From positions 930,001 to 994,000 of the forward strand of contig NZ_AP014648.1 of the NCBI RefSeq assembly GCF_000828475.1: a stretch of 64,000 bases of DNA, read 5' to 3'. Shown here piece after piece: positions 37,677 through 48,109 of the stretch (position 1 is the stretch's first letter; each line of letters starts with the position of its first letter). The notes below the pieces were generated by a model. The model had not been told where the DNA came from. It made no database searches and saw nothing but the letters and a program-made list of their open reading frames with translations. Made by a program: the position numbers and the translations under genes. The DNA is from Methyloceanibacter caenitepidi (GTDB lineage Bacteria; Pseudomonadota; Alphaproteobacteria; Rhizobiales; Methyloligellaceae).

Positions 37677-39635
37677 TCAGTGCAGGGTTTGCGATTGCGG
37701 TTGCCACTCGTCCGTGCCGGGAGCGGCGGCGGCGCTGCCTGGCGCGTAGCCCTCGACAGTGGCGTGCAGCATCGCCTGGACCTCGGTCAGGTCGTTGTTC
37801 GCGATGGCCTTCTCGAACCGTTCCAACGCGGCGATCAGCGCGTCGTAGGCCAGGACGGGTTCGGACGTCTTGAATATCCGCGGATGGTCTGTGCCGGTCG
37901 TGTCTTCGCCAATCAACAGCTCCTCGAAAAGCTTCTCGCCAGGGCGCAAGCCCACATAGCGGATCTCCACGTCCCCGTCGGGATGCGTCTCGTCCTGGAC
38001 CTCGAGACCCGACAAGCGGATCATCGTACGGGCGAGGTCGTCGATCTTGACCGGCGTACCCATCTCCAGCACGAACACTTCGCCGCCCTCGGCCATGGCG
38101 CCCGCCTGGATGACGAGCTGCGCGGCTTCCGGGATCGACATGAAATAGCGGATTACCTCGGGGTGGGTCACCGTAACGGGCCCGCCAGCCTTGATCTGTT
38201 TGCGGAACAGCCGCACGACCGAACCGGAGGAGTCCAACACGTTGCCGAAGCGCACCATGGTGAAGGTCGTGTTGTGCGGATCTTCGGCCAGCGCCTGCAG
38301 GATCAACTCGGCCAAGCGCTTGCTGGCGCCCATCACATTCGTGGGCCGTACGGCCTTGTCGCTCGAGATGAGCACGAACCGCTCCACGCCCGCGTCCCGT
38401 GCGGCCTCCGCGACCACGAGTGTTCCGAACGTATTGTTCTGCAGGCCGACAGCCGGGTTCACCTCCACGATCGGGACGTGCTTGTACGCGGCGGCATGAT
38501 AGATGACCTCGACATTGTGCTGGTCGATGGTCCGCCGCACGAGGTCGCGGTCGAGAACCGAGCCGAGGATTTGCACCACAGTCGTTTGCCGCTCCGTGCC
38601 GCCGGGACCGACGCGCATGCGGCGCTGCATCTCGACGAGTTCGAGCGAAATCTCGTACAGCGCCGGTTCCGAAACATCGAACAGAATGAGCATTCTCGGT
38701 CCCAGTTGCAGCAGCTGGCGGGTGAGTTCGGAGCCGATTGAACCGCCGGCGCCGGTTATCAGAACGGATTTGTCCCGTACCTGGGAGGCAAGGAGGGCCA
38801 AGTCCGGCTCGACCGGATCGCGGCCCAAGAGGTCTTCCACATCGATCGGGCGCAGATCGCTGACTTCGACGCGCCCGGATGCGATCTCCTCTAACGCTGG
38901 CAGGGTCTTCACCTCGACGGGATATTGTTCGAGCACTTTCAGGGCGACGCGGCGCTCGCTCCGGAGCGCGGAGGGCGCGGCGAGCAGCACCTCGTCCACC
39001 TTCTCGTCGGCAATGACCTTTCCGATCTTTTCGGGCCGGATGACCTTGACCCCGTGCACGACCTGTCCGGCCAGTGAGGGGCTCGAGTCGATGAACGCGA
39101 CCGTGTGGTAGGTGCCCACCTCGTTCAGCGCGCGCAGCAGCTGAATGCCCGCCTGTCCCGCGCCGTAGATGATGACGTTCTTGTGGACGTCGGCCCGAAT
39201 CGGCTCGTACTGCGGCGCCGCCTTGAGCAGCATGGAACCCGCCCACTGTCGGCTCAGCCGGATCAGGATGGCGGCAATCAGCGCGTAGATGACGACCACC
39301 GAGCGCGGATGGTTCTTGACGCCGCTCAGATAGACAACGAGCGCCCACAGCACCGCGGCGATAATCACGGCGATGTAGATCTGCGTCGTGCCGGAGGGAC
39401 CGATAAAGCGCGTGACGAGCTTATAGAGTCCCCGCCAATAGAACACGAAGACGCCGATGACGGGCGCTGCCAGCAACAGCAGCACCGTCTGCCAGGTGTC
39501 GGGGATATAGATGCGGCTCAGGCGCAAGGAATAGGCCGCCCACAACGCGATGCCCAGCATCGCGAAGTCGTTCGCAATAAGGAACACCCGCTTGAACCAG
39601 CGGGGGCGTTCGATCAGCCAAACGGCGAAGTTCAT
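37677..39635 (-). CDS. Membrane UDP-GlcNAc 4,6-dehydratase (WbpM/PglF/CapD-like)
   Basis: 652 aa. Four N-terminal membrane helices (~1-130) lead to a first, small Rossmann-like domain with G-A-G-Q-A-G near 155. The catalytic SDR domain (~285-600) has G-A-G-G-S-I-G-S-E and S-S-D-K-A-V followed by N-V-M-G-A-S-K, in which Met replaces the usual catalytic Tyr; this is the hallmark of the WbpM/PglF subgroup. It makes UDP-4-keto-6-deoxy-GlcNAc. It is the first gene of a three-gene operon and is divergent from the TRAP binding-protein gene. Confidence 0.88.
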   Translation of the reverse strand: MNFAVWLIERPRWFKRVFLIANDFAMLGIALWAAYSLRLSRIYIPDTWQTVLLLLAAPVIGVFVFYWRGLYKLVTRFIGPSGTTQIYIAVIIAAVLWALVVYLSGVKNHPRSVVVIYALIAAILIRLSRQWAGSMLLKAAPQYEPIRADVHKNVIIYGAGQAGIQLLRALNEVGTYHTVAFIDSSPSLAGQVVHGVKVIRPEKIGKVIADEKVDEVLLAAPSALRSERRVALKVLEQYPVEVKTLPALEEIASGRVEVSDLRPIDVEDLLGRDPVEPDLALLASQVRDKSVLITGAGGSIGSELTRQLLQLGPRMLILFDVSEPALYEISLELVEMQRRMRVGPGGTERQTTVVQILGSVLDRDLVRRTIDQHNVEVIYHAAAYKHVPIVEVNPAVGLQNNTFGTLVVAEAARDAGVERFVLISSDKAVRPTNVMGASKRLAELILQALAEDPHNTTFTMVRFGNVLDSSGSVVRLFRKQIKAGGPVTVTHPEVIRYFMSIPEAAQLVIQAGAMAEGGEVFVLEMGTPVKIDDLARTMIRLSGLEVQDETHPDGDVEIRYVGLRPGEKLFEELLIGEDTTGTDHPRIFKTSEPVLAYDALIAALERFEKAIANNDLTEVQAMLHATVEGYAPGSAAAAPGTDEWQPQSQTLH

Positions 39636-39807
39636 TGAGCCCGTCCCGCGCCAGGTGTTGCCAAACCTAGCCTAAGAACTTGATGCACGTCGGAAAGTTG
39701 GTCGAACCATAGCGGAAGGCCAAACCAAACGGAAGCAACGGGTTGAGGTCTTACGGCGTTACAGTCAAGCTCCGCGGGTATTGGATGAGCGCGGGCGGCG
39801 ATTCGCG

Positions 39808-40956
39808 ATGAGAACTCTTCTTTTCAAGGCCCTGATGGCGAGTGGTTCGTGCTTGGCCGCGGCCTCATTGGCCGGTGCGGCGCCGGCCGAGGTCGTCATC
39901 CTGGAAACCCCCGTCGCCTTCGGGACCCACGTTCCCGGTCTTGGCACCCCGGCGCGCGAATTGGCCAAGCTCCTCGATGAACGTTCGGAAGGCTCGCTGC
40001 AGCTCGACCTGAAAGAGCCCGGCGACGGCACGGCCCCGTTCGAGATCCTAGACAAGGTCTCCGATGGGAAAGTCGATGCCGGCTTCGCGACCGCCGGCTA
40101 CTGGGCCGCGAAGTTGCCCGCGGCCAGCCTTTTTGGCGGGTATCCATTCGGTCCAAACGCCAAAGAGTATCAGGACTGGTTCAACCGCGGCCATGGGCGC
40201 GCGCTGTATCAGGAGATGTACGACCAGGCCAAGGTCAAGGTCCATGTAGTCCCATGTGCGTTTGGCGGCGCCGAGGCGGGGGGCTGGTTCGCGAAGGAAG
40301 TCAACTCGGTCGACGACTTGGATGGGCTCCGCATGCGCATATTCGGGCTAGGCGCACGCGTCATGATGCAGCTGGGCGCGGTGCCGGTGCTCGTGCCGGG
40401 CAGCCGGATCGCGGATGCCTTCGAGGAAGGAAAGATCGACGCCGCGGAGGCCTACACACCGGTTGTGGATCGAACCAATGGCCTTCAGGACGCGGCGAAG
40501 ATTCTTTATCAGCCGGGCTGGAACCAGCCAGCCACCGTCTTCGAGTTCCTGGTGAATCAGGACCGCTGGGATGCGCTCGGGCCCGAGCGCCAGTCTCTAA
40601 TCGAGAGCACGTGCGGAGAGTTGCTTCAGCGGACGCTGTCGGAGAGCAGCAACCTGCAAGCGGCGGCGCTCACGGCCTTCAGTAACGAGGACGGCGTTAG
40701 AATCCTGGAGTTCCCCGACGACATTCAGGAGGCACTGCGCGAAGGCTGGGAGGAGGTGGCGGAGGAAGAGGGGGTCCGGGACTATCTATTCAAGGAAGTC
40801 CATGAAGACATCGAGGCCTTTCGGTCCGGCGACGACGACACGGCCCAAGCCGGCAACGGCGCCGGGAAAGGCGATGGCCCAAGCGGCGGCGTCAATGCCG
40901 AGGCCACGATACCGCCCCCGCCGCCACCCGGAGAGGCCACCCCTGCGGGGCCTTGA
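39808..40956 (+). CDS. TRAP transporter solute-binding protein (DctP family), orphan
   Basis: 382 aa from ATG 39808; a TTG 27 bases upstream is possible. The signal peptide ends near A-G-A-A-P-A-E. The DctP fold runs to ~345, with the ligand-binding Arg in G-L-R-M-R-I and the I-D-A-A-E segment. W-N-Q-P-A-T-V-F-E-F resembles the subgroup that binds 2-oxo or 2-hydroxy acids. The C-terminal ~35 residues form an unusual Gly/Pro tail with a run of seven Pro. No TRAP membrane subunits lie nearby. Position just before glycolate oxidase genes suggests a hydroxy-acid ligand; this is inference. Confidence 0.83.
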   Translation: MRTLLFKALMASGSCLAAASLAGAAPAEVVILETPVAFGTHVPGLGTPARELAKLLDERSEGSLQLDLKEPGDGTAPFEILDKVSDGKVDAGFATAGYWAAKLPAASLFGGYPFGPNAKEYQDWFNRGHGRALYQEMYDQAKVKVHVVPCAFGGAEAGGWFAKEVNSVDDLDGLRMRIFGLGARVMMQLGAVPVLVPGSRIADAFEEGKIDAAEAYTPVVDRTNGLQDAAKILYQPGWNQPATVFEFLVNQDRWDALGPERQSLIESTCGELLQRTLSESSNLQAAALTAFSNEDGVRILEFPDDIQEALREGWEEVAEEEGVRDYLFKEVHEDIEAFRSGDDDTAQAGNGAGKGDGPSGGVNAEATIPPPPPPGEATPAGP

Positions 40957-41156
40957 GAGAGATGGAAAAGGACGACCTAGGCTGGTCTGCCGCCGCGTTT
41001 TGTTTGCAGGCGCGGCTTGATAGACTATGACCCCATGTTGCTCATCGGCCCCGGAAAATGCGAAGAGGGGGGTGAGCATCCTTCATCCTGATGGCCTTGT
41101 CGGCCTGATGGCAATTTGGGCCTAATGGCCTACTGGGCGGCTTGGAGCCTGCAGAC

Positions 41157-42710
41157 ATGTCCACCGTGACCCTTCCCGATCCCGACCGCGCCGTCATGGC
41201 GCGCCGGAACGAAGTGGTGAAGCAGCTCAAGAAGCTGGCGCCCAAGGCGTTGGTCATTGCCGATCTCGAGGGCCGCCGGACGTTCGAATCCGATGCGCTT
41301 TCAGCCTACCGGCGCTTGCCGCTCGCGGTCGTGCTCCCGGTGAACACGGAGGAAGTCTCGGCGGTCCTGCGCTTCTGCTACGAGAACCACGTGAAAGTCG
41401 TGCCGCGCGGTGCCGGCACCTCGCTGTGCGGGGGCGCGACGCCGCTCGAAGATTCTATCGTCTTGTGCCTATCGCGGATGAACAAGGTCCTGGAGATCGA
41501 TGCCGCCAACCGCGTCGCGCGTGTCGAAGCCGGCATCACCAATATCGCGATCACCCAGGCTGCCGCGGCCCAAGGCTTCTTCTATGCCCCCGACCCGTCC
41601 AGCCAGGTAGCCTGCACCGTCGGCGGCAACATCGCCACCAACTCCGGCGGCGCGCATTGCCTGAAGTACGGGGTGACGGTCAACAACCTCTTGGGCGTGC
41701 GCATGGTCATGATCGACGGCGAGATCGTCGATTTCGGCGGCACCTATCTCGATGCGCCGAATTACGATTTCCTGCCGCTGATAACGGGGTCCGAAGGCCA
41801 GCTCGGCGTCGTGACGGAGGCGAGCGTCCGGCTGATTGCCGCGCCTGAAGGCGCGCGGCCTGTCCTGATCGGCTTCGATTCCGCGAATGCCGCCGCCTCC
41901 TGCGTGGCCGCGATCATCGCGTCCGGCATCGTTCCCGTCGCGATCGAGTTCATGGACCGTCCGGCAATCCATGTGTGCGAGCATTTTGTGCCCGCCGGTT
42001 ATCCGCTCGATGCTGAAGCAGCGTTGATCGTCGAGGTCGAAGGCTCCGAGGACGAGATCGAGTATCTCCTCGAGAAGATCGAGGACATCGCGCAGGACTA
42101 CAATCCGATCAGTACGCGGCGAAGCCAGAGCGACGAAGAAAGCGCGCTGATCTGGAAGGGACGAAAGGCGGCGTTCGGCGCGATCGGTCAGATTTCCGAT
42201 TATATGTGCATGGACGGGGTCATTCCGCTGTCGGCGCTGCCGGAGGCGCTGAACGGCGTGAGCCTGATTTGCCGCAAGTACCGCTTCGACGTCGCCAATA
42301 TCTTCCATGCCGGCGACGGCAATCTGCACCCCTTGATCCTCTACGATGCAAACGATCCGGGACAGCTCGAACGCGTGGAGCTTTGCGGTGCCGAGATATT
42401 GAAGCTGTGCGTCGAACTTGGCGGATGCCTCACCGGCGAGCACGGCGTGGGCATCGAGAAGCGTGAGCTGATGTACGAGCAGTTCACGGACGAGGACATC
42501 GATCAGCAGGTGCGGATCAAGGAAGAGCTGGACCCCGCGTGGCTTCTGAATCCGGGCAAGGTGTTTCCGATCCTCGGTCGCGGCGTCCTGAAACAGAGCA
42601 TGGACCTCACCCGTCTCGATGCCGCCCCGGACGGTTTGCCGCCGGAGGACACCCTCGTAGATGAGGTCGAGTTCGACGTCGAATATATTGAAGGCGAGGA
42701 ACGGCTGTGA
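41157..42710 (+). CDS. glcD: Glycolate oxidase FAD subunit GlcD
   Basis: 517 aa; the start ATG has GGAG 9 nt upstream. The FAD-binding type-4 domain (~50-230) includes P-R-G-A-G-T-S-L-C-G-G near 85 and C-T-V-G-G-N-I-A-T-N-S-G-G near 155. The C-terminal oxidase domain has H-A-G-D-G-N-L-H-P near 385 and G-E-H-G-V-G-I-E-K near 430, both typical of GlcD. It oxidises glycolate (or D-lactate) to glyoxylate with electrons passed on through GlcE and GlcF. Its stop overlaps the glcE start by 4 nt. Confidence 0.93.
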   Translation: MSTVTLPDPDRAVMARRNEVVKQLKKLAPKALVIADLEGRRTFESDALSAYRRLPLAVVLPVNTEEVSAVLRFCYENHVKVVPRGAGTSLCGGATPLEDSIVLCLSRMNKVLEIDAANRVARVEAGITNIAITQAAAAQGFFYAPDPSSQVACTVGGNIATNSGGAHCLKYGVTVNNLLGVRMVMIDGEIVDFGGTYLDAPNYDFLPLITGSEGQLGVVTEASVRLIAAPEGARPVLIGFDSANAAASCVAAIIASGIVPVAIEFMDRPAIHVCEHFVPAGYPLDAEAALIVEVEGSEDEIEYLLEKIEDIAQDYNPISTRRSQSDEESALIWKGRKAAFGAIGQISDYMCMDGVIPLSALPEALNGVSLICRKYRFDVANIFHAGDGNLHPLILYDANDPGQLERVELCGAEILKLCVELGGCLTGEHGVGIEKRELMYEQFTDEDIDQQVRIKEELDPAWLLNPGKVFPILGRGVLKQSMDLTRLDAAPDGLPPEDTLVDEVEFDVEYIEGEERL

Positions 42711-43942
42711 CGGCTCACATGCGCCTTGGCTTCCACGCGCCGCAGACGGAAGAGGAACTGTCCCAGATCGTCCTCGAAGCCGCCGAGTCCCGCACGCCCT
42801 TGGAGATCATGGGCAAGGGCACCAAACGCGAGTTGGGCCATGCGGTGCGCGCGGGCGCGGTCGTCAGCACCGAGAATATGAAGGGCATCACCCTGTACGA
42901 GCCCACGGAGCTGGTGATGGTGGCCAAGTGCGGCACGCCGCTGACGGAGATCGAGGCCGCGCTTGCTGAAAACGATCAGGAGCTCGCCTGCGAGCCCGTC
43001 GATATGGCGCCGGTTCTCGGCTACGGCCCGGGCGAGGGCACCGTCGGCGGTCTCGTCGCGACGAACATCTCCGGCAGCCGCCGCATTCTCAAAGGCGCGG
43101 TGCGCGATCACGTTCTCGGCGTCACGGCCGTGAACGGGCGCGGCGAGATCATCAAGTCCGGCGGCCGCGTGATGAAGAACGTGACGGGCTACGACATCGC
43201 GCGGACGCTGGTCGGGTCCTGGGGCACGCTCGCCGTCATGTGCGAGGTCGCGCTCAAAGTCCTGCCGGTACAGCGCGAATCCCGGACCCTGGTTTTCTTC
43301 GGGCTCACCGATTTCGCCGCCGTCGAAGCCCTGTGTCTCGCGATGGGCACGCCCTACGAAGTGTCCGGTACAGTTCATCTTCACGGAACGGTCGCCGCCC
43401 GGCTGTCGGACGCCGATCTCGCCGGGAAGGGTAGGGCCGTGACGGCGATCCGTGTGGAAAGCTTCCCCGCGTCGGCTCGCTATCGCACGAGCCGTCTGCG
43501 CGAGGCGCTGCTTGCTTACGGGCCGGAACTCGAACTCGACACCGACCGCAGCCAAGCCTTCTGGAAGGACGTGCGCGCGCTCAAGATGTTTCAAGGCACG
43601 AAGCATCCGCTCTGGCGCGTCTCCACGGTTCCGAGCAAGGCGGCGACGCTTGTCGGCAACCTTGCGCGCAAGGTCGATGTCCACGTGGCGTACGACTGGT
43701 CCGGTGGCCTTCTATGGATCGAGACGCCATCCTTGACCGACGCGGCCGCGGTCGATATTCGCCGTCAGCTTGCGGAATTCGGCGGCCATGCCACACTCAT
43801 TCGCGCGGATGCGGCAATCCGCAACGAGACGGATGTGTTTCAGCCTCTGGAGCCGCCGCACGACGTCCTGGCGGCGAAGCTGAAGCACGCGTTCGATCCA
43901 CTCGGACTTTTCAACCCCGGCCGGCTGTACAGGGGCCAGTAA
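42707..43942 (+). CDS. glcE: Glycolate oxidase FAD subunit GlcE
   Basis: 411 aa starting at GTG in a GTGA overlap with the glcD stop; GAGGAA lies upstream, and ATG 42719 is a weaker alternative. It has the PCMH-type FAD-binding domain (~20-190) with G-P-G-E-G-T-V-G-G near 105-113, V-T-G-Y-D-I-A-R near 162 and a short C-terminal oxidase domain that lacks GlcD's catalytic His loop, as usual for GlcE. It acts as the partner flavin subunit in the membrane-associated glycolate oxidase. Confidence 0.92.
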   Translation: MTAHMRLGFHAPQTEEELSQIVLEAAESRTPLEIMGKGTKRELGHAVRAGAVVSTENMKGITLYEPTELVMVAKCGTPLTEIEAALAENDQELACEPVDMAPVLGYGPGEGTVGGLVATNISGSRRILKGAVRDHVLGVTAVNGRGEIIKSGGRVMKNVTGYDIARTLVGSWGTLAVMCEVALKVLPVQRESRTLVFFGLTDFAAVEALCLAMGTPYEVSGTVHLHGTVAARLSDADLAGKGRAVTAIRVESFPASARYRTSRLREALLAYGPELELDTDRSQAFWKDVRALKMFQGTKHPLWRVSTVPSKAATLVGNLARKVDVHVAYDWSGGLLWIETPSLTDAAAVDIRRQLAEFGGHATLIRADAAIRNETDVFQPLEPPHDVLAAKLKHAFDPLGLFNPGRLYRGQ

Positions 43943-43948
43943 CGCGCG

Positions 43949-45325
43949 ATGGAAACCAATTTCAACTCCATGCAACTTGGAGACCCGTCCATCGCGCGGG
44001 CGGACGAGATCCTGCGCCGCTGCGTCCATTGCGGCCTGTGCACGGCGACGTGCCCGACCTATGTGCTGACCGGCGACGAGCGGGACAGCCCGCGCGGGCG
44101 CATCTATCTGATGAAACAGATGTTCGAAACGCGCGACGTCCCGGCATCGACGGTTCACCACATCGACCGCTGTCTATCGTGCCTCGGCTGCATGACTGCG
44201 TGCCCCAGCGGCGTCGACTACATGCATCTGGTCGATCTCGCCCGTACGCGCATCGAGCAGCGCGGGCACCGGAGCCCGAACAAGAACACCATGCGCATGT
44301 TCCTGAGCCGGGTACTGCCCTATCCGAGCCGGTTCAAGGCGATGCTGATCCTCGGCTGGTTCGCCCGGCCCTTCCGCGACGTGATCGGCAAGCTCGGCAT
44401 GAAACGCATCGCGGCAGCGCTGGACCTCGTGCCGAAGGATGCGCTGAAGCTCAAGATCCTGCGTCCGCGCTCCGCGTACAATCCGAAGAGGCCGCAGCCG
44501 AAGCGCGTGGCCATCATGCTGGGCTGCGTTCAGGAAGTGCTGGCGCCGCAGATCAACCGGGCGGCCATCCGTCTCCTCCGCCGCCATGGCGTGGACGTGA
44601 TGGTCGTGAAGGACGAAGGCTGTTGCGGTGCGCTCTCGCATCATCTAGGGCGCGACGAGGAAGCGCGCGCCCATGCGCGCCGGAACATCGATGCGCTGAC
44701 GGCTGTCATGCGCGAGCGTCTGCTGGACGCCATCATCCCGACCGCCAGCGGCTGCGGCACGATGCTCAAGGATTACGGCAGCCTCCTGGAGCGCGACCAC
44801 GGCTACGCCGAGCGCGCGGAATATGTGGGCGGTCTGGCGCGCGACGCCACCGAGTTCCTCAACGAGATTTCGCTCAATCCGCCGGTGATGTGGACAGGGC
44901 TCAAGGTCGCCTATCACTCGGCCTGCTCCTTAGGCCACGGGCAGAAGCTCGAGGAGTTGCCCCGGCAGCTGCTGGAGCAGGCAGGCTACACGCTCACCGA
45001 AATCCCGGAAGGACACCTGTGTTGCGGTTCCGCCGGCACCTACAACATCATCGAGCCGGAACTGTCCGCCGAACTCCGGGACCGCAAGGTCAAGAACATT
45101 GAATCGATTGCGCCTGACGTCATCGTCACGGGCAATATCGGCTGCATGACCCAGATAAAGGCCGGAACGGACATCCCCATCGTCCATACCGTGGAGCTTC
45201 TCGACTGGGCCACCGGCGGACCGTGTCCGCCGGCCCTGTCCAAGATGCGGAACCGCGCCCATCCCATCGAGGCGCTGGTCGAGATGGCCAAGGCCTCGGC
45301 CAAGGAGAAGGCCCTGGCGGATTAG
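43949..45325 (+). CDS. glcF: Glycolate oxidase iron-sulfur subunit GlcF
   Basis: 458 aa. Two [4Fe-4S] motifs lie near the N terminus: C-V-H-C-G-L-C-x3-C-P (~28-38) and C-L-S-C-L-G-C-x3-C-P (~75-85). Two CCG domains follow, with G-C-C-G-A near 225 and C-C-G-S-A near 360, the heterodisulfide-reductase-like cysteine-rich module. It carries electrons from the GlcDE flavins to the quinone pool at the inner membrane. It starts 6 nt after glcE and completes the operon. Confidence 0.93.
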   Translation: METNFNSMQLGDPSIARADEILRRCVHCGLCTATCPTYVLTGDERDSPRGRIYLMKQMFETRDVPASTVHHIDRCLSCLGCMTACPSGVDYMHLVDLARTRIEQRGHRSPNKNTMRMFLSRVLPYPSRFKAMLILGWFARPFRDVIGKLGMKRIAAALDLVPKDALKLKILRPRSAYNPKRPQPKRVAIMLGCVQEVLAPQINRAAIRLLRRHGVDVMVVKDEGCCGALSHHLGRDEEARAHARRNIDALTAVMRERLLDAIIPTASGCGTMLKDYGSLLERDHGYAERAEYVGGLARDATEFLNEISLNPPVMWTGLKVAYHSACSLGHGQKLEELPRQLLEQAGYTLTEIPEGHLCCGSAGTYNIIEPELSAELRDRKVKNIESIAPDVIVTGNIGCMTQIKAGTDIPIVHTVELLDWATGGPCPPALSKMRNRAHPIEALVEMAKASAKEKALAD

Positions 45326-45432
45326 TCACTGGCCAATTAGTCCCTGTCCGATCGAGCCCGGTTGCTTGCTGGCTGGGGAGCGATGGGCTAGAACGCGGCG
45401 GCAAAAGTTAATTGAAATCCGCCGCATCCCAC

Positions 45433-46926
45433 ATGAGCAAGAACGACGATAAGCCCGGGCAGGGTTCGGAGAACACGCGCCCCGAAGCGCGCCTGCCCAA
45501 AGGCCTGCAAGACGCGTCCGCGCAGGAGATTCGCGCGACCGAAGCGATGCTCGCCACGATCAAGAAGGTGTTCGAGCTCTATGGCTTCGAGCCGCTGGCG
45601 AGTCCCGCCATCGAATACACCGACGCGCTCGGCAAGTTCCTACCCGACGAGGACCGGCCCAACGCGGGCGTGTTCTCCTTTCAGGACGACGACGACCAAT
45701 GGCTCTCGCTGCGCTACGATTTGACAGCGCCGCTCGCCCGCTACGTGGCCGAGAACTACCAGACCCTGCCGAAGCCCTTTCGCCGCTATCAGACGGGCCC
45801 CGTCTGGCGCAATGAGAAGCCGGGCCCAGGCCGCTTCCGCCAGTTCATGCAGTTCGATGCGGATACGGTGGGCGCGCCCTCCGTCGCGGCGGATGCGGAG
45901 CTCTGCATGCTCGCCACCGACACCATGGAGGCGCTCGGCGTCCCGCGCGGCGACTACGTGGTGAAGGTCAACAGCCGGAAGATTCTCGACGGCGTCCTCG
46001 ACTCTATCGGCATTGAGGATGGGCGTCGGCTGACGGTCTTGAGAGCGATCGACAAGTTCGACCGGCTCGGCGAGGAGGGCGTGCGCCTGCTTCTCGGCGA
46101 GGGCCGGAAAGACGAGAGCGGTGACTTCACCAAGGGTGCGGGCCTAGACGCCGGTGACATCGACAAGGTGATTGCATCGACATCTCCGTTGTCCGGCGGC
46201 AACGACGCCGTTCTAGACCAACTCGTGCAACTCTCCGACACTGAGGCGGGTGCCGAGGGTATCGAAGAACTGAAGACGATCGCATCGCTTGTCGAGGCAG
46301 GTGGCTATGCGGACCGCATCGTCATCGATCCCTCCATCGTCCGTGGCCTCGAGTACTACACCGGCCCCGTGTTCGAGACGGAGTTGACGCCCACCATCAA
46401 GGATCAACGCGGCCAGACCATCCGGCTGGGCTCCGTGATGAGCGGCGGGCGCTATGACGGGCTCGTGGCGCGCTTCACCGGCGAGCGCGTGCCCGCCACG
46501 GGCATCTCGGTCGGTGTGTCGCGGCTTCTGTTCGGCTTGCAGCTTCTCGGCAAGTACAAAGGTGACGAGAGCAAAGGCCCCGTCGTCGTGCTGGTCTTCG
46601 ACAAGGATCGCCTCGGCAACTACCAGCGCATGGTCAAGACGTTGCGCGATGCGGGCATTCGTGCGGAGCTCTATCTCGGCTCGTCCGGCATGAAGGCGCA
46701 GATGAAATACGCCGACAAGCGCGGCAGCCCCTGCGTGGTCATCCAAGGCGGCGACGAGAAAGAGCGCGGCGAAGTCCAGATCAAGGACCTCGTACTCGGC
46801 GCGACGCTCACCAAAATTGAGGACCGCGAAGAGTATTTGAAGAAGCAGGCGGAGGCGCAATTCGCCGTGCCGGAGGCCGACCTCGTCGGCGGCGTGTCCA
46901 AGGTCCTCGACCGGTACAAGGCGTAA
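45433..46926 (+). CDS. hisS: Histidyl-tRNA synthetase
   Basis: 497 aa from the ATG at 45433; a TTG 21 bases upstream gives a longer reading. Class II synthetase signatures: motif 2 region R-Y-D-L-T-A-P near 95 and [11 protein letters not shown] near 115, the histidine-specific R-G-L-E-Y-Y-T-G near 303 and motif 3 S-G-G-R-Y-D-G. The C-terminal ~95 residues are the anticodon-binding domain. It charges tRNA-His with histidine in the cytoplasm. It lies 4 nt before hisZ, a paralogue working in histidine synthesis, a grouping common in Rhizobiales. Confidence 0.95.
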   Translation: MSKNDDKPGQGSENTRPEARLPKGLQDASAQEIRATEAMLATIKKVFELYGFEPLASPAIEYTDALGKFLPDEDRPNAGVFSFQDDDDQWLSLRYDLTAPLARYVAENYQTLPKPFRRYQTGPVWRNEKPGPGRFRQFMQFDADTVGAPSVAADAELCMLATDTMEALGVPRGDYVVKVNSRKILDGVLDSIGIEDGRRLTVLRAIDKFDRLGEEGVRLLLGEGRKDESGDFTKGAGLDAGDIDKVIASTSPLSGGNDAVLDQLVQLSDTEAGAEGIEELKTIASLVEAGGYADRIVIDPSIVRGLEYYTGPVFETELTPTIKDQRGQTIRLGSVMSGGRYDGLVARFTGERVPATGISVGVSRLLFGLQLLGKYKGDESKGPVVVLVFDKDRLGNYQRMVKTLRDAGIRAELYLGSSGMKAQMKYADKRGSPCVVIQGGDEKERGEVQIKDLVLGATLTKIEDREEYLKKQAEAQFAVPEADLVGGVSKVLDRYKA

Positions 46927-46930
46927 CCCC

Positions 46931-48109
46931 ATGACCGCCGAATCCGCCAAAGCGTTCGAAGCCCTCGAAGGCCAGGCTCGCGATCTCCTCGCGCTGTTCG
47001 GGGAGGCGGGATACGAATTCGTCGCGCCCGCGATCATTCAGCCCGCGGGCGTCTTTCTCGATCAGATCGGGGAACAGATACGCGCGCGCTCCTATGTCTT
47101 CACCGATCTGGCGGGCGAGGAGCTTTGCCTGCGCCCCGATCTCACCGTGCCGGTCTCGCGGCTTTATCTCGAGCGTCACCCGTTAGCCGATACGGAAGCC
47201 CGCTATTGCTACAACGGTCCGGCCTTTCGCTTTCAGCCTCTGGGGCCGAGCGTCATGCACCCGCGCGAATTCCGCCAAGCGGGCGTTGAATGTTTTGGCG
47301 CGCCCGACAAGGCCGCCGCCGACGTGGAAGTGCTGCTGCTCGCCGTGCAGGCCGTCCGCAGCGCGGGTCTATCGGACTATCGCATCTGCTTCGGCGACAT
47401 CGCGCTGTTCTACGCACTGATCGATGCGCTGGACCTGCCGGAACGCTGGCGGCTGAAGCTGCGCCACTATTTCTGGCGCCCGCCGAGCTTCCACGTGCTT
47501 GTGGATCAGCTTGCCAAGGGAACGCGTATCGAGCCCGACCGTGTTCTGACGGCGCTTGGTGAGAAAATCGCCGGCAAGAGCCAGGAAGAGGCGGAGGACA
47601 TCGTGTCCACGTATCTCGAGGCAGAGGGCATTCCCCTTGCGGGCAATCGGACCTTGCGGGAGATCAGCGCGCGCCTGCTCGATCAGGCTGCGGATCTTCT
47701 CGCCGACACGCTGCCGCGCGAAGTGGCTACGGTCATCGAATACTATCTCGGCGTGTCCGCCCCGCCGCGCGAGGCTGTCGACAAGATCGCCATGATCGCG
47801 CATGGCGCGGGGCTCGACATCGACGCGGCGCTCGACGCGGTCAGACGCCGCTTCGACCTGCTGCAACAGCAGGGTGTCGATCTGTCGAACGCGACCTTCG
47901 CGACGGAGTTCGGCCGCAAGCTGGAATACTACTCGGGCCTTGTGTTCCAGATCGGCGCGCCGGGGATGGACGAGACCGAGCCCGTCGCCGGCGGGGGCCG
48001 CTACGATAATCTGCTGACCGCGCTCGGTGCGCCAAGCCCGGTGCCGGCCGTCGGCACGGCGATCCACACCGAGCGCCTGCTTGCCGCCGTGGGAAGGGCA
48101 TCGACATGA
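46931..48109 (+). CDS. hisZ: ATP phosphoribosyltransferase regulatory subunit HisZ
   Basis: 392 aa. It is a HisRS-like catalytic fold without the anticodon-binding domain: L-R-P-D-L-T-V-P replaces motif 2's start, and [10 protein letters not shown] and G-G-G-R-Y-D-N are the remnants of the histidine A and motif 3 boxes. HisZ forms a hetero-octamer with short-form HisG and allows histidine feedback. The stop overlaps the hisG start by 4 nt (ATGA). Confidence 0.93.
   Translation: MTAESAKAFEALEGQARDLLALFGEAGYEFVAPAIIQPAGVFLDQIGEQIRARSYVFTDLAGEELCLRPDLTVPVSRLYLERHPLADTEARYCYNGPAFRFQPLGPSVMHPREFRQAGVECFGAPDKAAADVEVLLLAVQAVRSAGLSDYRICFGDIALFYALIDALDLPERWRLKLRHYFWRPPSFHVLVDQLAKGTRIEPDRVLTALGEKIAGKSQEEAEDIVSTYLEAEGIPLAGNRTLREISARLLDQAADLLADTLPREVATVIEYYLGVSAPPREAVDKIAMIAHGAGLDIDAALDAVRRRFDLLQQQGVDLSNATFATEFGRKLEYYSGLVFQIGAPGMDETEPVAGGGRYDNLLTALGAPSPVPAVGTAIHTERLLAAVGRAST

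Noticed and set aside
36035..37873. Long plus-strand frame opposite the polysaccharide genes
   Set aside because: It is antisense to well-supported reductase and sugar-transferase genes and shows no family features.
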